Positions 54,916 through 64,000 of a DNA stretch of 64,000 nt are shown in pieces. This DNA comes from Proteles cristata cristata (Eukaryota; Chordata; Mammalia; Carnivora; Hyaenidae): assembly GCA_017311185.1 (NCBI GenBank), contig JAESUZ010003499.1:558001-622000 (forward strand), in the 5' to 3' direction. The position numbers were made by a program, and so were the translations under genes. The notes beneath the pieces were generated by a model, which was not told the origin of the DNA, did not search any database, and saw only the letters and a program-made list of their open reading frames with translations. The first letter of the stretch is position 1. Each line of letters begins with the position of its first letter.

Positions 54916-56185
54916 GAGACTGAATTACCCCGACTCCCCTGGGGGCAGATAAGTGGTTCAGGTCACCGTAGGGGCATCCGGGCCAGGCTGGGGGGCTCGA
55001 CCGAGGCCGGCGTGCAGCCACGGAGCCCCGTGGCCACACTGATCTGTCCCTTGGCAGCCGCCATGATGTCTTCTTAGCCAGGGAGACCCTTGGGTTGGAA
55101 CCCTGGCATGGCAGGCCACAGTCCACGTGGAGAGGGGTCCCCACGCCGTGTGCGTGGTGCCTTGATGCCCAGTCCCTCCCCTGTGTCACCCTTGCCAAAA
55201 CCCGACCGGGCTGCTGCCTGAACGACCCTCCGTGTGCCCTCCTGGCCCAGCCTCCAGGCCACCAGGCGGGCTCTGTCTCGGCCTTCTGGCCTGGACGCCT
55301 GCAGCAGCCCCCTCTGGCCTCTCTGTCTCATTCTGCCATCCTCCCGCGACCGGTGCCTTACAGACATGGTCTACCGTCTCTTCTGTGCTCAGAACCCTCG
55401 GTCACCTGCAGGCGGTTCTTAGCAGAAAGTCCAAAGTCAAGGGACCCCTCCAAGGCGCTGCGCATCTGGGACCCTGCCCCTCTCCAGCCTGGGCCCCATC
55501 TCCCTCCGCTGCACCCACCTGGCCTCCCCAGTCCCCAGGCTAGTCAGTTTCCTTGTCACGTGCACTCCGAGCCCCTGCCCTTTGCTGCACAACATTGGCC
55601 GTGACTGTAATTACAGAACCGTCCAAGCTCCGCGTGTTAAACACCCATCTCTCCCACTGGATTTGGGCTGCACCAGTGTCAGAGGTATGCAGCCTCGGGC
55701 ACGGTTCTAGACTCCCTGAGCCTCGGTGGACTCACCTGCACGCAACCCGGAGGGGACGGAAGGATCCAGCAAGGTGCTGACGGGGAGGAATGTGATAAGG
55801 AGCGAAAGTTCTATAGCCACGACCCTGGTCTGCCACTCGCCAGCTCCACGACTCAGTTGCCTCATCTGTGAAATGGGTCGTCATGGCAAATTACACCAGT
55901 CAATATCTGTGTTAACCTTGTTGAGCTCCCCATCCCTTCCTAGATATTGGTCGGGCTCCATGTATCTTTCCTCCCCTTGAATGGGGGGGGCAACCAAAGC
56001 CTTGGGGTGTCCCCACCATCGCAGAGCTGTGGGGCAAGACCTGGATCAAGGCACCAGGTGTTTCCCACCAGAGTCAGACATTAGCTCATTCACCACAAAC
56101 CTGTGACTACAGTCGAGTCCGTTACCTCTGGAACCTACCTCTAAGGAAGAGACGTGGCGGACTAGGTCCACAGGAGGACGTGCTT
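54916..56185. other. Non-coding region
   Basis: 54916-55560 GC-rich, with an L2-like piece near 55480-55690, and a MIR fragment at 55800-55915. No coding evidence. Confidence 0.7.
55800..55915 (+). repeat. MIR fragment
   Basis: ACGACTCAGTTGCCTCATCT, GTGAAATGGGTCGTCATGGC are MIR core wording. Confidence 0.65.
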
Positions 56186-56394
56186 ATTTATTTAAAGTTT
56201 ATTTATTTATTTTGAAAGAGAGAGAGAGCGCGCACAAGCTGGGGAGGGGCAGAGAAGGGAGACAGGATCCCAAGCAGGCTCCACACCATCAGTGCAGAGC
56301 CCGATGTGGGGCTCGAACCCACAAATTGTGAGATCATGACCTGAGCTGAGATCAAGAGTCAGACGCTTAACTGACTGTGCCACCCAGGCGCCCC
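56186..56394 (-). repeat. Felid tRNA-Lys SINE, older copy
   Basis: Reverse orientation; GTGCCACCCAGGCGCCCC end; directly followed by another SINE. Confidence 0.93.
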
Positions 56395-56610
56395 TATTTT
56401 TTAAATGTTTGTTTATTTTTGAGAGAGAGGAGGGGTGTGGAGGGACAGAGAGAGAGTGGGGAATGGAGGATCCCAAGCAGGCTCTGTGCTATCAGTGCAA
56501 AACCGGACGCATGGCTCGAACTCACAAACCGTTGAACTCTGTACTGAACCGTGAGATCCTGACCTCAACCGAAGTAGGATGCTTAACTGACTGAGCCACC
56601 CAGGCGCCCC
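56395..56610 (-). repeat. Felid tRNA-Lys SINE, older copy with an insert
   Basis: Reverse orientation; contains an extra GAACTCTGTACTGAACCG segment next to the B box. AGGAGGA flanks the pair of SINEs. Confidence 0.92.
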
Positions 56611-57106
56611 AGGAGGATACATTTTGAATGGGGACCCGGAATGTAGCCTTCTGAAGGGATCATCTCCCTGGGTGGGCTTTTGTGTGGCTGAAAAGATTAT
56701 CCAGACAATGACTTTGATTTTAAACATTAACATTTGATTCATGAATGTTACGCATTCAAAAGCGCAGTTCTTTCTTGAGCTCTTAAGTTCACTTTACATA
56801 TCTTACTATTCTAATTCTATTTAGATATTTATAAACTTAGCACATTTGAACAATCCTTTGTAAGGGCCCTTTGATTACTGTTTGGTCCCATTTACAAAAC
56901 TAGTTAATCAAGCACCTTTAAACGTTTTAAGCTGCATGAATAAATTGAAAGTGTTCCATTTCTTTCTCTGCATGTTCAGTGATCTGCCCGAGAAACCGGC
57001 CTCTCCACAGACGGAAGCGTACATTTCGTACACTGCATTTATACACACGGTGGCATCCAGCACTGCTTCCAAACTTCCTAAAAGCGCAACTTAAGACCCC
57101 AATTCT
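56611..57106. other. AT-rich unique stretch
   Basis: Low-GC sequence with no recognised repeat, gene or clear motif; possibly an old L1 or L3 remnant. Confidence 0.5.
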
Positions 57107-57329
57107 GGGGCACCTGGGCGGCTCAGTCAGTTAAGCGTCCGCCTTCGGCTCAGGTCATGATCTCACAGTTCGTGGGTTCTAGCCCCACATCAGGTTCTAT
57201 ACTGACAGCTCGGAGCCTGGAGCCTGCTTCAGATTCTGTATCTCCCTCACTCTCTGGCCCTCCCCTGCTCACGCTGTCTGTCTCTGTCTCTCAAAAATAA
57301 ATAAAACATTAAATTTTTTTTAAAAAAAG
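57107..57329 (+). repeat. Felid tRNA-Lys SINE, older copy
   Basis: GGGGCACCTGGGCGGCTCAG start. Target copies GACCCCAATTCT at 57095 and 57331. Confidence 0.94.
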
Positions 57330-57343
57330 ACCCCAATTCTATT

Positions 57344-57555
57344 TTTTAAAATTTTCTTAATGGTTATTAATTTTTGAAGGACAGAGTCTGAGTGGGGGAG
57401 GAGCAGAGAGCTACGAAGGAGACACAGAATCCGAAGCAGGCTCCAGGCACTGAGCTGTCAGCACAGAGCCCAACGCAGGACTCGAACTCCCGAGCCGTGA
57501 GATCATGACCTGAGCTGAAGTCAGATGCTTACTGACTGAGCCACGCAGGCGCCCC
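57344..57555 (-). repeat. Felid tRNA-Lys SINE in opposite orientation
   Basis: Reverse orientation with GAGCCACGCAGGCGCCCC end. A third ACCCCAATTCT copy follows at 57560. Confidence 0.93.
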
Positions 57556-57741
57556 TAAAACCCCAATTCTAAAGCAAGCTCTCACTTCCATATTTTAAAT
57601 CCGAACCACAAGGCTGGGCTGGTACCTTCATCAGCAAGATATTCCTGAACCTTAGAAAGGCTTAAACCTGGGCACACTCAGGACCAAGATATTACGATTA
57701 ACGTTATTGTTTTGATTCTCTTAAATGTGTCTCTTCTTTCT

Positions 57742-57953
57742 TTTTTTTTTAAGCTTTATTTATTTATTTTGAGAGAGAAAGAGAAAGGGCATGAGCAGGA
57801 GAGGGGCAGAGAGAGGGAAAAAGAGAATCCCTAGCAGGCTTCACACTGTCAGCACGGAGCCCAACGCGGGGCTTGAACGCACAAACCGTAAGATCACGAC
57901 CCAAGCTAAAATCAAGAGTTGGACGCCTAACGACCGAGCCACCCCGGCGCCCC
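57742..57953 (-). repeat. Felid tRNA-Lys SINE, diverged copy
   Basis: Reverse orientation; GAGCCACCCCGGCGCCCC end; flanks AAATGTGTCT at both ends. Confidence 0.93.
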
Positions 57954-58919
57954 TCAAATGTGTCTATTCTTAATTCTAAGCCTTCCTGAGGTTGAATGAT
58001 GCTAGCCTGGCATGGGCATGATTCGGGGGCACCTAGGAGTTTGAGGATTGCATTCTCAACTGGCCGAGTGTTTTAAGGACCCGCTGGCCTGGCTGGGGTG
58101 CCCACCTGCCCAGCCTCCACTGCCCAGGGCCTGGGCCCAGTGCTGGACTCCTGGGGGCCCCTGGCTGGCTGGGACGAGCCCCTCAGCCCTCATTCTTCTC
58201 TCCGCTCACGCCCCCCACACCCCAGTTGATTGGATTCCGCTAATCGGTTTACTGATTCATTCTCCCCTGAACACTTCATATTCCTCGTCTCAGTTAGGAC
58301 CTCCACCATGGAGGACACTTAATGACAGATTATTGGATTCTGTGTGCCTCTCAGGGCTTTTGTCACACTTCTGAGGTCACCGCAAGGACGGGGGTGGGGG
58401 GGTGGGGGGTAGAGTGGAGGCATGGCCACTACCCAGGAGGAAGTGGTCGTGGGGTGCATGGCTGCCGGACCACCCGACCACCCCTAGTCTCCCCACCTTT
58501 GCCAGCTGATGCCCGCATGTCCCTGGCTGCCAGAAGCCACATAACGCTGGGACAGCTGGAAGAAGGAGGGCGGGGAAGACCTGGGCCTTCGAGTCCCCCC
58601 AGCCTGGAAGAGAATCGCAGAGTCTTGACCTCCCTGCTGACTGCTGTGGGCGCTTAGCTGCTTGCTCTCCACGCCTCACCTGTGAAGCAAACTGCAGACA
58701 GGTGGGTCTTAGAGCTTCCACCCCAACCCCGGGCCGTGTGGCCGTGAGCACTGAGAAGGGCCTGGCAGCCAGTGAGCCCCAACTAAATGTCAGTCCCTTC
58801 CCTGAAGCAGCTCCATCCAGAGCTCTGCCCATGAGAGGCCGGGGGTGGGGGGTGGGGGTGGGGGTGGGGGTCAGGAGACACCTGCTGGTGGGAGGGGCTG
58901 TCCGCAAGAGCGTTTGCAC

Positions 58920-59045
58920 TCTCTTTGATCTCAACAACCCCATGAAGACAGTCACTAGTATCTGGTCAGTACTGGGGCTCAGAGAGGTTAAGTAACTTGC
59001 CCCAAGTCACACAGCTCAGTAAAGGTGGAGCTGGGGTTTGCACTC
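58920..59045 (-). repeat. MIR fragment
   Basis: GGGGCTCAGAGAGGTTAAGT, AACTTGCCCCAAGTCACACA and GCTCAGTAAAGGTGGAGCTG are reverse MIR wording. Confidence 0.8.
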
Positions 59046-60060
59046 AGATCAGCCTGGACCCTCAGTCCCTTTGTCTTGGCCCCTGTGCTGTCCCCCTCCC
59101 TAAGGCAGTGGGCCCCAAATACGGGCTGGAGCCGGACAAGACCGAAGCAGCAGGAGAAGGCAGCCGTGACTGAGCTTTTTCCGCAGCGGAGAGGATTCCA
59201 TTCCATCTCCCATCACTGCCTCCTCAATTATCCCACCACCGCGAACCCGAGAGAGAATCGGAGCCACTGTGAAGGTGGCATCTCTCAGATGAAGGCTGCA
59301 GCCGGCAACCCCGGCCAGCAGCCTCGGGATGGGGGTGCCTGCTGGTCCCTCGGCCTCTTGGGGTGGCCCCCAGGGCAGGGTGGGGGCTGCGGGGAAGGGT
59401 AGGGTGGATAGGGGTCTCCTTCCAGCCTCCTGGCCTGGGGAGGTTGTCTTGGTAACTCGGGCAGAATCGCTGCTTACCATCTTGCGGGATTTCTCTCCCT
59501 GTGATGAAAGGCTCATGGAGGGGAGGGGAGGCAGAGCCAGCCCAGCACCCTCCTTCCGAGGCGCAGCTGACTTCATAGGGGACGCTGTTTTTCTGCAGGA
59601 AGCCTCAATCTCAGGCTCACAATGTGCGGGGCGGGGTGGGGGCAGGGGTGAGGGTCTTCCTGAAACCTGGACCCCATGGGAAAGTCCTTGGGTCCCACAC
59701 ACCCTCCTGAGCTGGGACAGAGTCTTGGAAAACCCCAGGGTGAGCCTGCGGCTCTGGGGATAACGGAGGGGGGAGGCTGTTGCGAGAGGGCACAACAGCC
59801 CAGTGTTCTGCTCAGCATTGGACGGCTCGGGTCCCCTCTGCTCACAGGCTGGGTGGCCTTTCCTGCTGGGTGCCAGGGACGCGATGGCTCCCTGGGGGGT
59901 TGAATGAGGCGTTGCTGTAAAGCCCTTCCTGCTAGGGGGCAGACCTGCCCACATGGGCCAGTGGTACCATCGTCAGGATGCAGCGAGGTGTCCGTAAGTC
60001 AGCCTGAGATGTCCACCCCCAGAACCACAGGAGGCGGGAAGCTGACCAGCTTCCTTTGTC

Positions 60061-60062
<2 letters not shown>

Positions 60063-60092
<30 letters not shown>
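60063..60092 (+). repeat. (TC)n microsatellite
   Basis: About 14 CT dinucleotides. Confidence 0.9.
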
Positions 60093-60095
<3 letters not shown>

Positions 60096-60159
60096 GCCAC
60101 CTCGCAGAATTGCAAAGTCATCTGCCTTGAACTCAGAAGGAGCTACATACAAGCAAGGG

Positions 60160-60280
60160 TGACTGGTAGCTCCGTTGATTAAGCGTCTGACTTCAGCTCA
60201 GGTCACGATCTCACGGTTCACGAGTTCAAGCCCCGCGTTGAGCTCTGTGCTGACAGCTGGAGCCTGGCGCCTGCTTCAGA
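60160..60280 (+). repeat. Truncated felid SINE
   Basis: Lacks the GGGGCGCCTGGG start and the tail. Keeps TTAAGCGTCTGACTTCAGCT and GGTTCACGAGTTCAAGCCCC. Confidence 0.85.
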
Positions 60281-61390
60281 TTGACATGCCCAGCTCTCAA
60301 GCAAGAGCATCCCCCCCATCTTTACAGATGTGGCCATGGGAGCCCAGAGAGGTGATGCGACTTGTCCTGGGCTGCCCAGCCACTCGGCTCTTCCCCAGCA
60401 GAGGCAGCCGCTCGGCATGGGGGTGAGAGTCCAGGTTGTCCCCACTCAAGGTTCCTTCCTCTGCCAGCGCAGCAGCTCCGCCCTCTGTTCGAAGAGACCC
60501 TCGAATCCCCCCACGGTGAGGATGGCTTCATAGTCAAACATTCACACTCTAATCAGAGCCCATGTGCACCTCCAGGAAGTGACCGTGTCAGAGGCCAAAC
60601 CCCATCTTGTAACTGACCGTCCCCTGAGACATCAACCCGTGACCTGAGTGTCAAGGCAGCTGTATTATAAGCACAGAGCTGAGCATGAGAATTTCACTGA
60701 TGGGAAGGGGTTTGGGGGACGGGGCCAGGGCCAGGGCCATGAAACCTGCTTCTTCCTTACCACCGTGCAGGGGACCGGGGATGTCCCCCACGGCCGGGGC
60801 AGGGGCAGCGCTTCATTCCTCAGTCACGTCACTGACAACATGGCTGTGTGCTCCCTACTAACCAGAAGAGATTTTATTTAGTGAGCACTTACTGTGTGCC
60901 AGGCCCTAAGTTAGCTGCAGGTTGTGGGGGAAGCTACGTCCATTTTACAGATGAGGCCAATGAGGCGCAGACAGGCAGAATCACTTGCTATTTTTGGCGG
61001 TTTCTCCAAGGGTGAACCGTGTCAAGGATTTCAGGGCAAGTGATTTTATGTAGGAAGTGCTTCCAGGAGAAGCCAGGCAGGAATGGAGAAAGCAGGACAG
61101 AGAAGGATTATAAGGCTAAGGGTGCGGTTTCAGCGGAGACCCCAGGCTCAGCCTGATCCTGTGAGAAGTGTTGGAGCCTAGATTACACCTCGGTGCTGGC
61201 CCCACCCCAAGACCAGAAGGGGGGGCTTTCATCAGCCATTGGCTGCAGATGGATAATGGGGTTCAGGAAAAGGGGACTCAGGGGACCTGGCTGGGACACC
61301 AAAGTCTCTACCATATTTGCTGTAAGTCACGTATCTGCCCAGTGACAGACCCAGGATTCAATGAAGCCCCGTCCCCACCAAGCCCTGGGT
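60281..61390. other. Non-coding region
   Basis: Contains MIR-like pieces near 60310-60380 and L2/MIR wording at 60875-60970 (GAGCACTTACTGTGTGCCAG). No coding evidence. Confidence 0.7.
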
Positions 61391-61583
61391 TCTTTTTTTT
61401 TTTTTTAACTTAAGTTTACTTTGAGGAGGGGAGGGGCAGAGAGAGAGGGAGAGAGAATCCCAAGCCGGCTCCCTGCTGTCAGCAAAGAGCCGGATGCAGG
61501 GCCCAATCCCACAAACCACGACATCATGACCTGAGCGGAAATCAAGAGTCAGATGCTGAACGGACTGAGCCACCCGGGCGCAC
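61391..61583 (-). repeat. Felid tRNA-Lys SINE, older copy
   Basis: Reverse orientation; GAGCCACCCGGGCGCACC end; flanked by CCTGGGTTC copies. Confidence 0.92.
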
Positions 61584-62120
61584 CTAGGTCCTGGGTTCGT
61601 AGCTGCTGCCCCCCACGCCTCACCTCCCCCCAGGCCGGCTCCCCCTCTGCCTCCTGCCGTCTCCAGGAAGCCAAGAGCATGCGGGCGAAGCTACACGAGC
61701 ATATATTGCATACTTTCATCACACCGCGGATCTCCCATGCTCTATCACACGGCCTCACCACAGAAGATACAGCACAGCGTCTCATGCATTATTTATACAA
61801 CGGGACTCTTGCTGGGGGTGCGGGGGGCGGGCAGCCTTGGATATGCACGCATATGGCTGGGCACACTCGGAAAATCCCCCGTGCGCAGAGGAACAATTAG
61901 ACACTCCTGACTTAGGGCCCCTCTCCTCGCGTGGCAAAGCAAACAAGCACACAAATGAGTTGATTTAAAGAAAATGACTCTGTAAATGAGGTTACAGTTG
62001 GCGCATGGATATGGGAGGAGGAGGGCGGTGCGGAGTAAGGGAACTGGCACAGGGAATGCGGGTGGCCGGGGGGTGCTCCACCCATCAGCCCCCTGCGCCG
62101 TCCCCTCCCCCACAATCCGC
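61584..62120. other. Non-coding region
   Basis: Unique sequence with nothing I can identify. Confidence 0.6.
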
Positions 62121-62129
62121 ACTGTGCCC

Positions 62130-62325
62130 CGCCCCCTCTGGGTAGACATGAGCATGTGACTCTCTCTGGCCAATCCACTGTGCTCTAGGGAGCGAGATCC
62201 CGCCCCCTCTGGGTAGACATGAGCATGTGACTCTCTCTGGCCAATCCACTGTGCTCTAGGAAGCGAGATCCCCGCCCCCTCTGGGTATACATGGGCACGT
62301 GATTCTTTCTGGCCAATGAAACTCA
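62130..62325 (+). repeat. Tandem triplication, 71-72-bp unit with GC box and CCAAT box
   Basis: Two near-identical units start at 62130 and 62201, and a third, shortened and diverged unit at 62273. Each has CGCCCCCTCTGGGTA, a GAGCATGTGAC-like part and a GGCCAAT word. Confidence 0.9.
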
Positions 62326-64000
62326 AGGAGGCCGGAGGTGGGCCACTCCCAGGCCAGGGCATTGAAGTGCGGGTGTGGGGCCCTCCACGTGGTCCCCAGA
62401 GCAGAGTTTGGAAGCGTGTGGTGTGAGTGAGTGACAAAGCTTGGCACTGGGGACCCACTGAGATGCTAGGCTTGTCACCGGCCTGTTGGGCCTGTTGTGC
62501 TCATAGAGCAAACAACTCAAGGGCATAAGGCCACTTGCCCAAGGTCGTGCTGCCTGGGGAGTGGGGCAGCTTAGGGCCGAGATCTGGTCTGCCTCCACCG
62601 GTCCTCGGTGGCGCCCTTCTGTCTCTAGGGACAACTGATTTTTTTCCAAATGACTGTTCTGTTGACATACATATGTCATACATACACATACGTAACACAT
62701 CTGTCCAGCCACATCCTAAGCGTTTCTCGCCCCCATCCATTCAGCCTAGACCTCTGCACTTTGGGGTGGCTGCCCAGGTCTTTCCCTGGCCTCTTCCTCC
62801 CTCTCCTTGCAAATCCGCTCGCCTCACAGGAATCGGGTCACCTTTCCAGACACGAGATTTCTTGCGCCGCCATTCAAAACCCATCGCAGGCTCCCCAGGG
62901 CCCCAAAGACAAGGCCAGTGTGCCACAGGCCTCTGGTGACTTCCATACCTCCCTACACCACTCTCCATTTGGGCCATGCTCCAGTCGCACCTGCTTCCTT
63001 GTCTCTAAACAGCACACTCCTACTGCAGGCTTCCCATAGGCTGTTCCCACCACCTAGGACACTTGTCCCTGCAATTTTAGCCTGGCTCACTCCCATGAGG
63101 GAGGCTCCGGAGCCCAGGGCTGGAACCCAGGAACAGACGGTGAGTGCACACGGATGCATTGTGTGTGTGTGCGCGCACGCGCACCTGTGTAAGCTCCACC
63201 TTCCCTCATACCCCTGTCCAGATGCCCTCCTGCATCAGCCATGCAGTATTTGCTTGTTCACTGTCCTTCCCTTTTGCCTTGTTACTGAGTATAGTGCCTG
63301 GCACAAAGGAGGCACTTAGTAAATAGTCACCGATTGAATGAAGGAATGAATGATACCATGAGGGTTCACACCATGAGTGGCCACAAGTCCATGAAGATAT
63401 ATTTGATTTCTCTTCCTGTCCCAACCGGGACACAGACCCAGCCGCCCCTGTCCTGGGGTCCACACCCACACCCAGGCCAACACCCCGCCCCCACCATGGA
63501 CAAGCCACTACCCTTCAGAGGATGTCACCTCTGTCATCGTGAACTCCTCCTCCTCTCCTGCGGGCCTGGCCGCACCTGTCGTCCTGCGCTCCAGGTCTGG
63601 GCTCTTTGAGGTTCATGTACAGAATCCCTTGCTGCCTTCCAGGCGTCAGGCCTAGAGCCCCTGAGCATGTGCCTCACACTGGTTGTGAGTGGCAAAGACC
63701 TTGGGCTTCAGAGCCAGAAAGACCTCCCTGCCAGTCACTCTCACTGGCTGTGTGACCTTGGACACATCCCTGGACAGCTTTCTGGAGGCCTCAGTCATCC
63801 CCCCTGTAAACGGGTATAACCCTGCACCTTCTTCAAGGGCTGTCATGGCGATTTGGGGAACTGATGTCCAGTTATGACCTCAGCCACCCAGTCCTGCCCT
63901 TCGGACCTGCACCCACCACCCCCACCTCCCCAGCAGGAGGGCTGCCAACTCCATGAGATTCACAGGGTGCGAGAGATGGGTTAGCCCTCCACAGAGACTT
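62326..64000. other. Non-coding region with L2/MIR pieces
   Basis: L2-like wording around 62760-63340 (for example CTTTCCTGGCCTCTTCC, CAGTATTTGCTTGTTCACTG, TAGTGCCTGGCACAAAGGAG) and a MIR fragment near 63690-63860 (TGGCTGTGTGACCTTGGACA). No coding evidence. Confidence 0.65.
63690..63860 (+). repeat. MIR fragment
   Basis: CTTGGGCTTCAGAGCCAGAA, TGGCTGTGTGACCTTGGACA and GCCTCAGTCATCCCCCCTGT are MIR core wording. Confidence 0.75.

Larger units (their letters stand above)
57954..60159. other. Non-coding region
   Basis: Unique sequence with a G-rich run at 58388-58412, another at 58843-58872, a MIR fragment at 58920-59045 and (TC)n at 60063-60092. No coding evidence. Confidence 0.7.

Noticed and set aside
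253..61583. tRNA-like A and B boxes at many sites
   Set aside because: These belong to tRNA-Lys-derived SINEs. The body lacks a proper acceptor stem and anticodon arm, so they are not tRNA genes.
43511..64000. Exons of the expected upstream neighbour (FIBCD1 in human 9q34)
   Set aside because: I searched by eye for a fibrinogen-like domain or other exon with splice sites and saw none. The neighbour is probably beyond the right edge.

Overview
This is a mammalian nuclear genome window, almost certainly from a cat-like carnivore (Feliformia). Two observations support that. The minus strand carries the spliced exons of a vertebrate laminin chain. The sequence is also peppered with about 38 carnivore tRNA-Lys-derived SINEs that have the felid-type body: pol III A/B boxes, a CT-rich stretch and an AATAAA-rich tail. 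I see no bacterial, plasmid or CRISPR-type content.

The only protein-coding gene I can support is LAMC3 (laminin subunit gamma-3), read on the minus strand. The ATG is at 43306 and 13 coding exons run leftward to 1674. The gene then leaves the window through intron 13. All 13 exons have GT/AG boundaries and compatible phases. Together they give 2,350 coding bases (about 783 residues) with no frameshift or internal stop. They encode the signal peptide, the laminin N-terminal (LN) domain (exons 1-3), four LE modules (exons 4-8), an LE module split by the L4 (IV-A) domain (exons 8-12) and the next two LE modules (exons 12-13). The nidogen-binding LE region, the rest of the LE modules and the coiled-coil domain II/I are expected beyond the left edge. 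Exon 1 sits in a CpG island with GC boxes and no TATA box.

Layout: 1-1673 is intron 13. 1674-28696 holds exons 13 to 2 and their introns, with SINE clusters in introns 12, 11, 8, 7 and 2, a 490-bp GGAA/TTCC tract in intron 6 and a MaLR-like LTR remnant beside exon 9. 28697-42933 is the 14.2-kb intron 1, with a compound LINE-1 fragment full of SINEs (30.9-33.4 kb) and a 1.6-kb GT-rich minisatellite with a 312-bp higher-order repeat (39.66-41.28 kb). 42934-43306 is exon 1 and 43307-43510 the promoter side. 43511-64000 is non-coding upstream DNA. It holds L2/MIR/L1 remnants, SINEs, simple repeats and several repeat-free AT-rich islands that are candidate regulatory elements. No exon of a second gene was recognised there.

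I did not find an undescribed gene system. The observations most worth a second look are the minisatellite with its internal segmental duplication and repeated consensus splice donors, the GGAA tract, the homogeneous young SINE subfamily, two cases of paired SINE insertions with three matching target-site copies, a tandem GC-box/CCAAT triplication at 62.1-62.3 kb, and the homeobox-like AT-rich island at 52.78-52.97 kb. Repeat family names come from recognising consensus-like wording in the sequence, not from a database search.
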